From: Adiantum capillus-veneris
Taxonomy: Eukaryota; Streptophyta; Polypodiopsida; Polypodiales; Pteridaceae
Length of the DNA: 64,000 nt
Reading direction: 5' to 3'
Assembly: GCA_014529385.2 (NCBI GenBank)
Contig: CM043959.1
Span: forward strand, 48,859,928 to 48,923,927
Both the position numbers and the translations under genes were made by a program. The notes under the pieces are model-generated. The model made no database searches, was not told the origin of the DNA, and saw only the letters and a program-made list of their open reading frames with translations. Shown here piece by piece: positions 11,529 through 22,816 of the stretch; within the stretch, counting starts at the first letter, position 1, and every line of letters begins with the position of its first letter.

Positions 11529-14500
11529 AGTTTGAGGAGCTACAGTCAATACACAGGTTTCTGCAGCTCTGGAAAACAGCAAAAAAGAGAGGTTTTTTGG
11601 TCATAACTCCCTCACCCGAACTCGGAATACAGTGATCCAGGAGTCTATCTTTATGTTTTTGGGTGTCCGGACGCATTCGCATACTAAGATTTCCCAAAAT
11701 CTGCAATTTTCTACAGCAAACAGCCAGCTCACACAAGCATAGGAGATGTCCAGTTTTGCACTCGGCAGTAGATTTACAGGTTACAGGTGAAGAATTCAGC
11801 ATTTACACAGGTTTTGGAGAGCGACATAGAGCTTTTGCATCATGATATTGTGTTATCGAAGATTATGTTTGGTTGTTGTGGGTTCGTTATGGACAGCCGC
11901 CTATGTAAGAAAGGTTGTGGGAAGAAGTTGAGGCGGTTATATTGTCAGATTGAGTACTTTGTGGTTATGTATGGATATAGGGTCAATGTATTTTGGAAAA
12001 CTGCAGCCTTTGTGAGGGTCGAGTGAGGTTTTCTGAAGCCTTGCCTTGGGAGCTTTGGTACCTTGGCAAGGTGGATTAGGTACTGGAGCGAACCCCCGAC
12101 TAACCCCGCGAAAGACCTCATATGTCGTTTACGACTATGGGAAGAAGGTGGATGTATGGATATGTGGTACAGGACAGCGTATGGATTGCATTTGCATACA
12201 GGTCCATGTGGACATTGTTTTAGAGTATTTATGCATAGTACTGAGTCAGTCTGTGGCAAAGTGAGTCAGTGGATTTTCCCTTGGCAGTGAGAGATTTTCT
12301 GTTAGTGTTTATGAGCACTTTGGTTGAGATTGTCACTTGAGATATTGTCCAAATACAAACGAAACTCTGTCAAAATTTTATCAAAATCCTTTGAAATAAA
12401 TTGAGAGAGTGAAGATGACAGAAAGTTCAACTCAAGTCACACAGATTGTTGGAGAGAAGCTGACCAGAGAGAACTACAACATATGGTCTTACAAGATGGA
12501 GAACTTTATCATGGGCAAAGGTTTATGGGATTATATTACAGGTGAACAAGAGTGTCCCGAGGTTGGTTTGGAACCAAATAGAGAGAATGTTGAAGCACAT
12601 AAAACATGGCAAGCAGGAGTAGAAGCTTACAAGAAGTGGATCGAGAATTCAAGGAAAGTGATGCATTAGATTTCACTATACATTAGTGACTTCTTTATAC
12701 CACATGTAAAGAAGGCTCAATCTCCAAAGGAAGCATGGGAGCTACTAGCAAGAATAAACAGCTCCAATACAGAACCACGAAAAGTTCACTTGAACAAAGG
12801 TTACATTGTGTATGGCGAGGAAATAGATCCATATCAGATTATGTGACAGAGATAAAGCAAATACAGGAAGATCTTGCGAGCATTAATGTTGAAGTTCCAG
12901 ATGATGACTTAGTTTCAGTGACATTGAATGGTTTGGGACCGGAATACAAGTCATTAGATACATCTATATCTGTTCGAGGACACATGCTTGATTTTGAAGA
13001 GTTAGTAAACCTTTGTTTGCAAGAAGAGGTGAAGTTAGGCAAGTCAGGTCCTTCTACATCAAATAACAATTCCAGAGATCATGTTTTTTACTCTAGAGGT
13101 CGTGGAAACAATAGAGGTGGAAGAGGAAACTATGGTCGTGGAAACAATGTTGGAAAAGGTCAATGGCAAAACCAACAAAGTCAAAGTTACAATGATTATA
13201 GCCAAAGAGGCAGGGGGAGATCCCGAACTCATGGACGTGGAGGTGGACGATTTGTACATCCTCAAAGAGATGGATATTGTAATAGATGTGGCATTTATGG
13301 TCACTTTGAAAGAGAATGTTACACAAGGCTAAATCAAAATCGTGATCGTGGTGGAAGAGGCCGAGGTTATGGCAGACATGGAGGAAACTTTGTTGGATAC
13401 AATCCTCATGATCAAAATATATATGACAATAGGTCGAGTGAACATTTATTTCCTATGGAGCATGTTATTGGAAGCATGGTGGAGCCACATCATACAGATG
13501 ATTGGTATTTAGATAGTGGTGCCACAAATCATATGACATATCATGGTGAATGGTTTGACAGAAAAGAGAAATTAGAAGAGGATGAGTTTGTCGCTACAGG
13601 TGATGATACTATGCATCGGATTACACATGTTGGTTCAGTTCCATTGCTAGAAAAAGACGGGACATACAACACATGGGGAGATGTTCTATATGTGCCTTCA
13701 ATCACAAAGAATTTAGCATCAGTTGGACAAATGACAGATCAAGGGTTGCAAGTCCGTTTTAATCATTATGGCTGCTTCATAGAGGAGTTTCACAAAGGCA
13801 GACCAGGCAAGATGTTAGCACATGGAAGAAAGAAAGGTCGCTTGTTCTCATTGGAAGCTGGAGATCCATGTTTACACAGTGGTATGTATGCAAACAAATC
13901 AGCCACTCAAGATGATTGGGTAGAGTTATGGCATAAGAGGATTGGTCATGTCAATTTTAGAAGATTAAAGCATATGCAATCAAATCAAATTGTACGTGGA
14001 TTACCAAAGTTTGGCAGATTGAATTTTGATCATGTTTGTGAAGCTTGTCAATTTGGAAAGCAATCTCGTTTACCATTTCCAAAGAGGGGGAGAATTAGCC
14101 AAAGCCCTTTGGAAATTGTTCATTCAGATATTTGGGGACCTTGTGATCATGCTACACCAAATGGTTGTTGATATTTTATCACATTTATGGATGATTACAG
14201 CACAATGACATGGGTTTACTTTCTAAAGGCAAAGTCAGAGGCATTTGAGGTATTTTTGGAGTTCAAAGTTATGGTTGAGAAAGAGAATGGTTGTCAAATT
14301 AAATGCCTACGTACAGATGGAGGGGGAGAGTACATGTCACATAGTTTTGATGATTACTTACGTGAACAAGGCATAAGAAGACAGATTACTTGCAGATACA
14401 CACCACAACAAAATGGAGTTGCTGAGAGAAAGAATAGAGTCATAGCAGAGATTTCAAGAGCCATGATGAATGAGATGAATATGCCATTAACATATTGGGC

Positions 14501-16624
14501 TGAAGCAGTCCATACAGTAGTACACATTATGAATCGAACACCAACAACTGCCATTCATGAAATTTCACCTTATGAGAGACTTTATGGGATCAAGCCAACA
14601 ATTTCCTACATGAAAGTTTTTGGATGTGCTTGCTATGTTCATGTGCCAAATGAAGCAAGAAAGAAGATGGAGCCAAAGGCAGTGAAGTGTATATTCTTGG
14701 GCTACCCAGTTGAAAAGAAAGGTTACAAGTGCTATGATCCTACGACAAGACAAGTTTATGTCAGTAGAGATGTCAGATTTTGTGAGCATGAACCATGGTA
14801 TAAACCAAAGCCAGTGATGATAGAAGATGAGTATGAAGAGCAAGAGAATGTGTGTCATGTTTTTGATAAGCCAGGACCATCAACAAGAACTATTTTAGGA
14901 CCACATATGGCAGAGGAGAGTACAGGAAGTGTCAACCCATGGAGCGGTCGTTTGCGAGATAAGAAGCAAGACGAGAAAGGCAAGAAGAAAGTGGTTGAAG
15001 AGAGTTCTGGAGTTGAAAGCCTCGATGAAGAGCATGGTTTACCACATTTGAGGACACCTGGCAGTAAGCATATTGAGAAATATGTACCCCCATATGCAAG
15101 AGTTGAAGAGAAGAGTGCACCATAGTTGAGAAGATCAGAGAGGGTGCGTTATCCAGTTGATAGATTGACATACAACGGTTACATGCGTACACATTATGCA
15201 TACATGGTTTCACGTGTGCAACATAAAGAGCCTACATGTTTTCAAGAGGCAATTGGAAAATCGGAATGGGAGTCAGCTATGGATGATGAGATGGATGCTC
15301 TTGTGAAGAATGACACTTGGGATTTGGTTCGCTTGCCAAGGGGAAAGAAAGCAATTGGTTCAAAATGGGTATACAAATTCAAGTGCAAGTCAGATGGTAG
15401 TGTGGAAAGATACAAAGCGAGGCTTTCATTCTTGAATGGTGACTTGGAAGAAGAAGTTTATATGATACAGCTAGAGGGTTATCAACATCCAGAGTTTCCA
15501 TATTATGTGTGTAAGTTGTAGAAAGCATTGTATGGTTTGAAGCAAGCATCTAGAGCTTGGTGTGAAAAATAACCAGATTCTTGAAGAAGATTGGATTTAA
15601 ACAATCTACTGCTGATCACTCATTATTTTTGAAGCATGTTGATGGAGAGATCGTCGTTATTGTTATCTATGTTGATGACTTGATTCTCACTGGAAGTCAT
15701 GCTGAGCAAATTTTTCATGTCAAGAAGAGTTTGTTGAGAGAATTCAACATGAAGGACCTTGGTGAGTTGAGATATTTCTTGAGAATTGAAATTGTCAATA
15801 CTTTATCAGGAATTTGGATGATACAAAGACAATACGCGTTGGATATGCTTGAGAAGCATGGAATGACAACGTGCAAACCGGTTGATACACCTCTTGATCA
15901 AAATGTGAAGTTGTTTGATGATGGACATTACATTGAGGATGTCACTATGTATCGCAAGATGGTTGGAAGCCTTATTTACTTGACAATAACAAGGTCAGAT
16001 TTGAGTTATGCAGTGGGTGTTGTGAGTCAATTCATGCAAAATCCATGTAAAATTCATCTTGATGCAGTGAGACGGATTATGAGATATGTGAAAGCCACTG
16101 TCAGTTATGGAATGTTTTATGAAAAGAATGGGAAGCTTTGTCTTTATGGTTACACAGATACAGATTGGGCAGGAGATTTTATGGATAGAAGATCTACAAG
16201 TGGTTATGTATTTTCCATTGGCAATGGTATGATAAGTTGGAGTAGCAAGAAGCAATCAACTGTAGCATTATCAAGTACAGAAGCTGAATATCGTGGAGCA
16301 GCTTTGGTAGCATGTGAAGAGTCATGGTTGAGAGTACTTATGGTAGACTTTGGTTTTGACTATCTTGACAATGTCATTATATATTGTGACAATATTAGCA
16401 GCATCATGTTGGCAAAGAATCCAGACTACCATGCTCGCACTAAACACATTGAGGTACATTATCACTTCATTAGAGAAAAATTTTTGGCAAATGAGATTGA
16501 TTTGGTGTATGTGAAGACAAATGATCAAGTTGCGGATATATTCACAAAAGCTCTTGGAAAGGAGAAGTTTTGCTACTTTCCTGAATCATTGGGAATCCAT
16601 CATATGCAAGCTCACTCTGAGCTT

Positions 16625-16633
16625 GAGGGGGAG
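16625..16633 (+). other. Polypurine tract of C2
   Basis: GAGGGGGAG immediately precedes the 3' LTR. Confidence 0.9.
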
Positions 16634-16866
16634 TGTTAAAGAATTTGATGTTAAAGAATATGTCCATTGTGCTATGGGCGGCTGGACACTGACTATACTA
16701 TGTTGTAAATATACTTTGGATAATAGTTCAAAAGAGAAGAAGAGAAGAGCAGCTCGTTGAATGGCTGCTGCAGGGTAACGATTGTGTGTGTGTGTCTCGA
16801 TGTGTGTTGGTGTGTGTGTGTGTGTAGTCTTCCTTCCTAGCTTCTCCATCACCTGCGCACTCTACA
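16634..16866 (+). repeat. 3' LTR of C2 (233 bp)
   Basis: Same length and ends as the 5' copy, about 98% identical apart from GT-repeat length. Confidence 0.95.
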
Positions 16867-18880
16867 AAGTCCCATAGATGCGGTCTAATTTTTAGTAGCT
16901 CTGAGAGATAAAGTGTGCATTGTATACGAGACGACATCAATTCGTGCAAGCTCTTGGTATCCATTTTGGTGTGGCTTTCCAATGAGAAGGTACCATTTAA
17001 ACCTCTGATTTTGTTTCAAGTTCTACTATGTAAGATGGCAAAGTCTTTAGAGAGAGTGGTTTACTCTCTTCAGATGCGACAGACCCAACATCCCCATAGA
17101 AAGATCGTATATCCCATGGGAAAAATTCATGATACATGTTTATCTCAAGGATAGGTGCTGACTTTAGTGTTGCCCTTCCATCTTTTTTGTTTCTGATCAA
17201 TTCCCACAAGGATTGTGGCCATGGTTCTTCTACCTCCGGAATAGGCATCACTGCTTGTGAACCCACCCCGTCTGTGGTATTGGCTACTTCCCTTGTATCT
17301 AAAGGTGCCTCAACTCTTCACTCTTTCTGGTCTCTGTTTACAATACCATGGCTCTCCAATTCCTAGACTTTATCGCGGATTAGAACCTCCATTTTTGGAG
17401 CATCTGGAACATGTGGTTCCATAAGAGCTTGGGCCTTTTGGATGAGCTCCTTGCACATTTGCAACCTCTCTTTTTCATACCCTGGATGAGGATACGTTAG
17501 CCATATATCCTCCTGGTTTTGGTTGGTCTTTAACCTAACATCATAAACTTTCAAGATTGCATCCAAGGGTTCAAAGACTTTGTTGACCAAGACTGAACCT
17601 CCCGAGCTAGTCTTTTGACTCTTTAGGTCCCTTTGTGTTTTTGTTCCTTTCTTGCTCTTGTCTAAGATGCTCTCTTGTTTGATTCAATTTAGTTTCCAAA
17701 GAAGCTTTCTCCTTTAGCCTCTTCGATTTCATTTTGTCTCGTTTTGCTTTCCACAATCTTCTTTTGAAAGTTCTCACCGATATGGTCTCAATTTTTTTTT
17801 GAACAGGTAATGTGGCTTCTTCAGCTGGTTTGTTTTTGGAAACTTCTTGAGCTTGAGCTCGAGTCATACATTTAAAGGAATGGCGGGTTCTACCTTGGAT
17901 CCGATTGAAGAAGGCATTATGCCTACAACGTTCATTGTTGCTTTCCCTTTGTAGTTTGAATTTTTAGCACAATGTTGGTATAGATGGTCTATCCCACAAC
18001 ATTGACATTCACTCTCTCGTTGTTTTTCTGTTTAAAAGCGTAGATTTGGGACACTATGTTGTGTTTGATTCCCCTTTTTGAGAACTCTTCTACAAACTCT
18101 TGTAAGAGTTGTGCTACATTGGAAAAATCATCTTTGTTTAGAGGTTGGAACCACATCAAAGCCGTCCCTTCTAATGTCAATCCAAATCCCTCATACTAAG
18201 TATGGAAATCTGCAATCCATTCAGCTCTCAACACTTGTTTGAAGAGTGAGAATGAGCATATGGATCCTTTGACCCATCGTACTTTGTCTTGACACATTGA
18301 TCCACTTGATATGGTCTTAATTTTTTGTGTTCAACCACCAATCTAATCAATTCATGGTCTCTTGGAAAGATGTCTCTCGTGCTCTCCTCTCATTTTGGAG
18401 AAAATCCCGGTGGAATCCTCTTTGATGTGTAGTTGGGCATCTTTTTTGGTTGAAAGTAAGTAGAGATTGGAGTACCCTTGTATGTATATCTCTTTAGGTC
18501 AATTGTATTGACAAGTTTATAATATCTTCCATACTTATCTACCATCAAAACTTGCACTTCATGGGAATCTCTATATGTGAATGCATACAGGTTCTTATGG
18601 GTGGTCAACTCTCTAGCATAGGGTTCTACACACTTGTAAAAGATATGTGGATCCCTGTTTGTGAATCTATACAAGCCCTCATAAGTGTAATCCATAAGCA
18701 CTCTCATGGATTCATTGGCTTTGATGAATCTCACGTTTGGTTTGTTGATTAGAGGATGCTTCTCCTCTATGTATTCTCCAAATTCCAATGTTGTCGACAT
18801 TGCAATGTTTCTTGCGTTTTTCATGTCTCTGAGTGGAGTAGAGAACCCTGGTGGTGGATGATTTTTCATTGTTGAGGCTC
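16867..18880 (-). mobile_element. G1 (right part): degenerate Ty3/gypsy gag region
   Basis: Minus-strand gag-side half of G1. At 17,989-18,180 it matches the gag core of G2 (WFQPL, KRGIKHNIVSQIYAFKQK against KMGIKHNTVAQIYSFKQK). At 17,000-17,266 it matches the G2 linker before protease (LTLKTLPSY, SLYGDCGSEAS-like). A basic, Lys/Arg/Glu-rich coil lies at 17,607-17,867. The 18,390-18,869 segment is a Tyr/Arg-rich N-terminal domain in the position of the G2 N-terminal domain. It is broken in several places and considerably older than C2. Confidence 0.75.
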
Positions 18881-19328
18881 AGTCAAATCTCTCAAGATAG
18901 TCCTTGACAAGCTCATTTTGGCTTAGTGCAACTTATCTATTTTTGCCCCTAGTCAGGTCTCTCAAAAGTCAGGAATTTGCAACTTTTTGGTTTTTGAAAA
19001 CTAGTTCTGGGTACCCGAAAATTTTGTGATAAGAAAACCTAGTAAAATTTAGCTCTAACACCAAAATTTAGTCTAGCTGTGTGCTATTGCCTGCAAGATT
19101 TCTTCTTGGCTATACGTGACTCAATTTGGAGTTGTCTATCAAAAGTTAGAAAAATTTTAGTGAACTGCACTTGAAACAACACTCAAAACAGTTTCAGGAC
19201 CAGAAATAGGAACTTTGGCTTGTATCTTGGCCTCTAAAAGGTATTTTTAGCTCAAACTTGAGATTTGGGATGTCCTCAAGTATGTGTACAAGATCACCAA
19301 GTCAGGTATCCTCACTATGTTGAGAGGT
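18881..19328. other. Non-coding flank between G1 gag and array A
   Basis: No gene or repeat boundary recognised. Composition resembles the monomers of array A, so this may be a worn monomer or element leader. Confidence 0.4.
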
Positions 19329-20620
19329 ACATGGATTGCGATCCATGTTCCCTGTCAAATTTTCTTTAAAAAATCTCCAAATTCTCCAAATTTTGATTGT
19401 GTGTAGACAAGGTCCTATGCAGTCTATATACCAATTTTCATGAGATTTTGAGGTTGAGGTACATGGATCGCGATCCATGTTCAACCACATCTAGACTTTT
19501 CCTCTTGGGAGTTTGTTCCTGATTATGTCCACAAGCTAAATCTCAAATCTTTTTGGATTTGGACTTGTTTTGACATGTCAAATAACCAACACGAGGTTTG
19601 CACTGTGGTTTTCAGTCTGTCACCTGTTTTGCTCCCTTTTGACCTAAATTTGCTCAATTTTTTTCAAAATTGGAGCTGGAGATATGTTTCCTTCTGTATG
19701 CACTACTGATCTAGAAAGTTTCAATTCAAGTTGTCACTTTGGATACATGGAACACAATCCATGTTTGGAGCCCAAATTGACTTCTTTTGGTACCATCAGA
19801 TTCAACATGATTAGTAGGTCCTATGGTATAAGTTTTTTTTATAAAATGGACCTCTGGATTGAAAGCTAGGTCAATTGTGGGCCTTGCTTTGAGTACTTGA
19901 CAATTTTGGGTTTTTGGTTTAGTTTTTGATATCCAAAATCACTTTTGAAAAGACCACTAGATTCCTTGTGATGTTCTCTAGCTATGGTACAAGTTTGGTA
20001 TCAGTCTGTGACAAAGGAACATGGATCCCAATCCATGTACCTCTATGTCAGATGGTAATGAAACTTGGCACACAACTTGCCCTTGGTCTCCTGATCCCTG
20101 CTATATGGTTTTTGTATGATTTGGACTTGTTTAGGTCAGGCAAAAGTCAATCCCTAGGTCCGTTTTAGGTTTTTCACCTTGCATTGTTTTTGACTCTTTT
20201 TACCACTTTTTACAACTTTTTTTCATATGGTTCATTTGGAAAAGTTGATTAAATGGTACCAGCTAGCTACTGCTCAAATCTCAGGCAAAAAAAAAAACAA
20301 TTTTTTTTTCATGAGGTACATGGATCGCGATCCATGTTTGGCCTCATTTTGACATGAAACTTGGTCAACTTGTAGTCCATGTTATGGTGATACTCTTCCC
20401 CAAATCTTTTTGAATTTGGACAACTTTTTCCTAGTCAAAAGTGAGTTCTTCTGTTTGCCCTGCGGTTTTTGACTAGTTTCTATATTTGGCTATTTTGACC
20501 AACTTTTTTCAATTTTTTGACATGGTCCCTTACAGCAAAGTTGTTTCAAACGATATCAGGGATGTACTTGTCAAATATCAACCCCAAATGTCAAAAAGGT
20601 ACATGGATCCCGATCCATGT
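19329..20620 (+). repeat. Array A: tandem ~285-bp units, each with a 20-bp dyad
   Basis: Six dyad sites occur at 19,329, 19,461, 19,745, 20,019, 20,318 and 20,601. Intervals are 132, 284, 274, 299 and 283 bp. The fullest form is ACATGGATCGCGATCCATGT (19,461 and 20,318). The others keep the arms ACATGGA/TCCATGT and vary at the centre mostly as expected from CpG decay. Sequence between sites is diverged but shares words such as GATTTGGACTTGTT, AAACTTGG and CAAAAGT. No coding potential. Function unknown. Array B (50,390-51,392) is a related array in the opposite orientation. Confidence 0.85.
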
Positions 20621-22816
20621 TTGGCAGCAGTTTTTCATGAATTTTTTAATGCAAGTTCTCTGTGCCCTATAGAAGCCAAATCTCACCCCTTGTTGAATTT
20701 GGATCCCAAAATCTCAAGATTTTTCCAATTTTGTGTCTGCAATGCCTATTTTGCTATTTTTGCCCTAACAACCAATTTTGATGTGATTTTTGAGTTTTTC
20801 TTTCAAGAAAACTTGATCATAGCAGTTTTCCAATGATGCTCAATGTCACTAATCACTTTTCCCCAAAAATGGTATGTGGGGTATGTAACATTTAATGGCC
20901 TAGTAACCTGTGTGTAGCGGAAAATAGCATGAGCATAGTGACCATTTCATTAGAATAGATTCCTAATGAGAAAAACAAGAGTCTTGGGTGAAGAGAGCAA
21001 CAAAAAGCATAACACCTAGTTTGATAGCATTAACAATGCTTCAAAGGAGAGAGAAATTAAGCAATTGACAACAGTTGAGGACCGGATTTGCATGGAGCCG
21101 GTTGCCCCTCCAAAAGGCTTTGTATTATGGTTTCTCCCATCAAGAGAGACATTTTACAATACAATTCTATGTGTTCCTTGAATACTAGCTAGTGCTATGA
21201 AGATGGAAACTTCAAGCACTAAGCACAACACTTATTAAACACAACATCAATCCCCTCACGGTCTCAGACTCAAGACCTCACACACCTTCGAAGATGGTGA
21301 GAGCTAGCGGGGTATGAGAGTAGATTGAGAGGAAGAACGAGTATTCTTACGAGAAAGATATACATCTCCTCACATAATCACTCATATTAGCATAGCTTAG
21401 CTTAGTAATTAGCATCCTAGAGGAGATGAGCATGCATTGAATCTTGGATCTTGGTTGGATTTTCATCACAAATCCAAAAGTTGTTGGTGTAGGCCTCCCT
21501 TCTCACAAGCTTGGAGTAGGTGGTAAGCTTTCCATTAAAGCTTGAGAAGGAGAAAGAGATTCTTCTTGCTTCACACATTGATTGTGTGAGTGTGTAAGTC
21601 AATAATGCCTTGAGAAAATCATTCCCCCCTCTCTCTTGGTCGACCCCTCTTGCTATTTTCTCATCCTCACACCTCATTGGACCTCCCCAGGCCTAGCCAA
21701 TGAAAATTAAGCTGCATAAGTGATAGTCTTCTGACATGTGTCCCCCTTTCCCCTTTTGTGAGAGCTTTAGGTAATTAATTAATTCAACTAAACTCTCATT
21801 GGACTCCTTTGCCTCCTGGCCAATAGGAATCAGGCAAGCCATTGGGTTGTTGAATGCTCATTGGACCCCTTGGCAGACTGTCCAATAGTCTTCTAGAGAG
21901 CTTAATTCTTATTGGTTCTTTTATTAAGTGTTTTTAAATAAGTTAAACTAGATTTACTCTAGCCTAATTCTCATTGGTCCACCTCTAAGGCCATCCAATA
22001 GGAATTGAGTACACCTTGTGGGCATCTAGGCTAGGGAGTTGACATGTGTCCCTCATTCCCTTTGTGTAAAGGGAGCTTGTGTGTGTGTGTGTGTGTGAGA
22101 GAGTTTCTCTCTCATCTCCTACTTCTAGGGCTTGCCCCCTCCTATGTAGGGATGGTTGAAGACTTTTGGGACACACACAAAGAATCCAATTTCCCTAGGC
22201 TTTTGACCTTTGGACACAACCTTTGAATTTTGGAACCTTAGTATTTTGTAAGTCTTAATGGGCTGAACCTTAGGGTCTTTTGAGCCCATTTTTGCACATA
22301 GCTCTTTTGCAAATGCCCCCCCCCTTTGGATCCCTACTATGGCCGGTCTGCTAACTTAAACCAATATTCTAGCTTTTTCTCCCCTGGCACTTCCCCATAT
22401 TAAATGATCAGTTTAACGTGAGAAAATCATTCAAGAGAATTAGATATTGATTATTATGACATTACCTCTCTCTTGAAATCATAGTCATCCTCGACTATGG
22501 GGTAGATAAGATAAAGCATATTCATTAGTCCTTTTTCCTAGCGGGTAGAGGATCCCTATGTTACCCTACGACATCGTTCCAGAATGGATGACTAGTCCAT
22601 TTGGTGCTTGAGAGCCTAAGCTACCGCAAGCATGTCTGCACATTAGTCCTATCAATCTTCCATAGTAGAGTGACAAGCTCTACTTGGTGTTTGGGAAACG
22701 TCGTCTTTGCAAACTTGATCTAAGCATGCATACTACTTCATTTTTGTGCACAATAAAGAAAAAGAGAGTCTTTTAAGACAAAAACTTTGTTCATTTTTTA
22801 ACATTTGTATATTTTC
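20621..22816. other. LTR-like non-coding DNA next to a chromovirus
   Basis: No gene. This is where the 3' LTR of the minus-strand chromovirus at 22,817-25,455 would lie, but I could not fix the ends. It contains the CCAAT/ATTGG cluster (21,675-22,012), a (TG)n run at 22,079-22,097 and a C9 tract near 22,316. Confidence 0.4.
21675..22012. promoter_or_regulatory. Cluster of paired ATTGG...CCAAT motifs
   Basis: CATTGGA/T followed 15-25 bp later by CCAAT occurs near 21,675, 21,798, 21,859 and 21,972, with an extra TATTGG at 21,912. Each pair is an inverted CCAAT box. CCAAT boxes bind NF-Y; regulatory use here is inference. Confidence 0.4.

Larger units (their letters stand above)
11279..16866 (+). 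mobile_element. C2: nearly full-length Ty1/copia element inserted in G1
   Basis: A 5.6-kb copia element with both LTRs, PBS and polypurine tract. Parts: gag about 12,410-13,330 with one CCHC zinc knuckle (CNRC-GIYGH-EREC, 13,278-13,319) preceded by an RGG-rich tract; protease (DSGATNHM) near 13,510; GAG-pre-integrase and zinc-binding part to about 14,080; integrase about 14,090-14,700 (SDIWGP, TDGGGEY, YTPQQNGVAERKNR); reverse transcriptase about 15,230-15,960 (YVDDLIL at 15,668); RNase H to about 16,560 (DTDWAGD, STEAEY, KHIEVHYHF). It appears broken in about four places, so it is not autonomous as it stands. LTR-LTR difference is about 2% (roughly five substitutions in 233 bp plus GT-repeat length changes), so it is young. 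No perfect 5-bp target duplication was found. Confidence 0.92.

Noticed and set aside
11402-11635. ORFs over the GT microsatellite in the C2 LTR
   Set aside because: Low-complexity translation across an LTR and PBS; not a gene.
16867-16871. AAGTC/TTGGT as C2 target duplication
   Set aside because: The two 5-bp flanks do not match even allowing one change, so no duplication is claimed.
19329-20620. CRISPR-like interpretation of array A
   Set aside because: Plant nuclear context, ~280-bp units that are themselves related, and palindromic sites rather than identical direct repeats with unique spacers.
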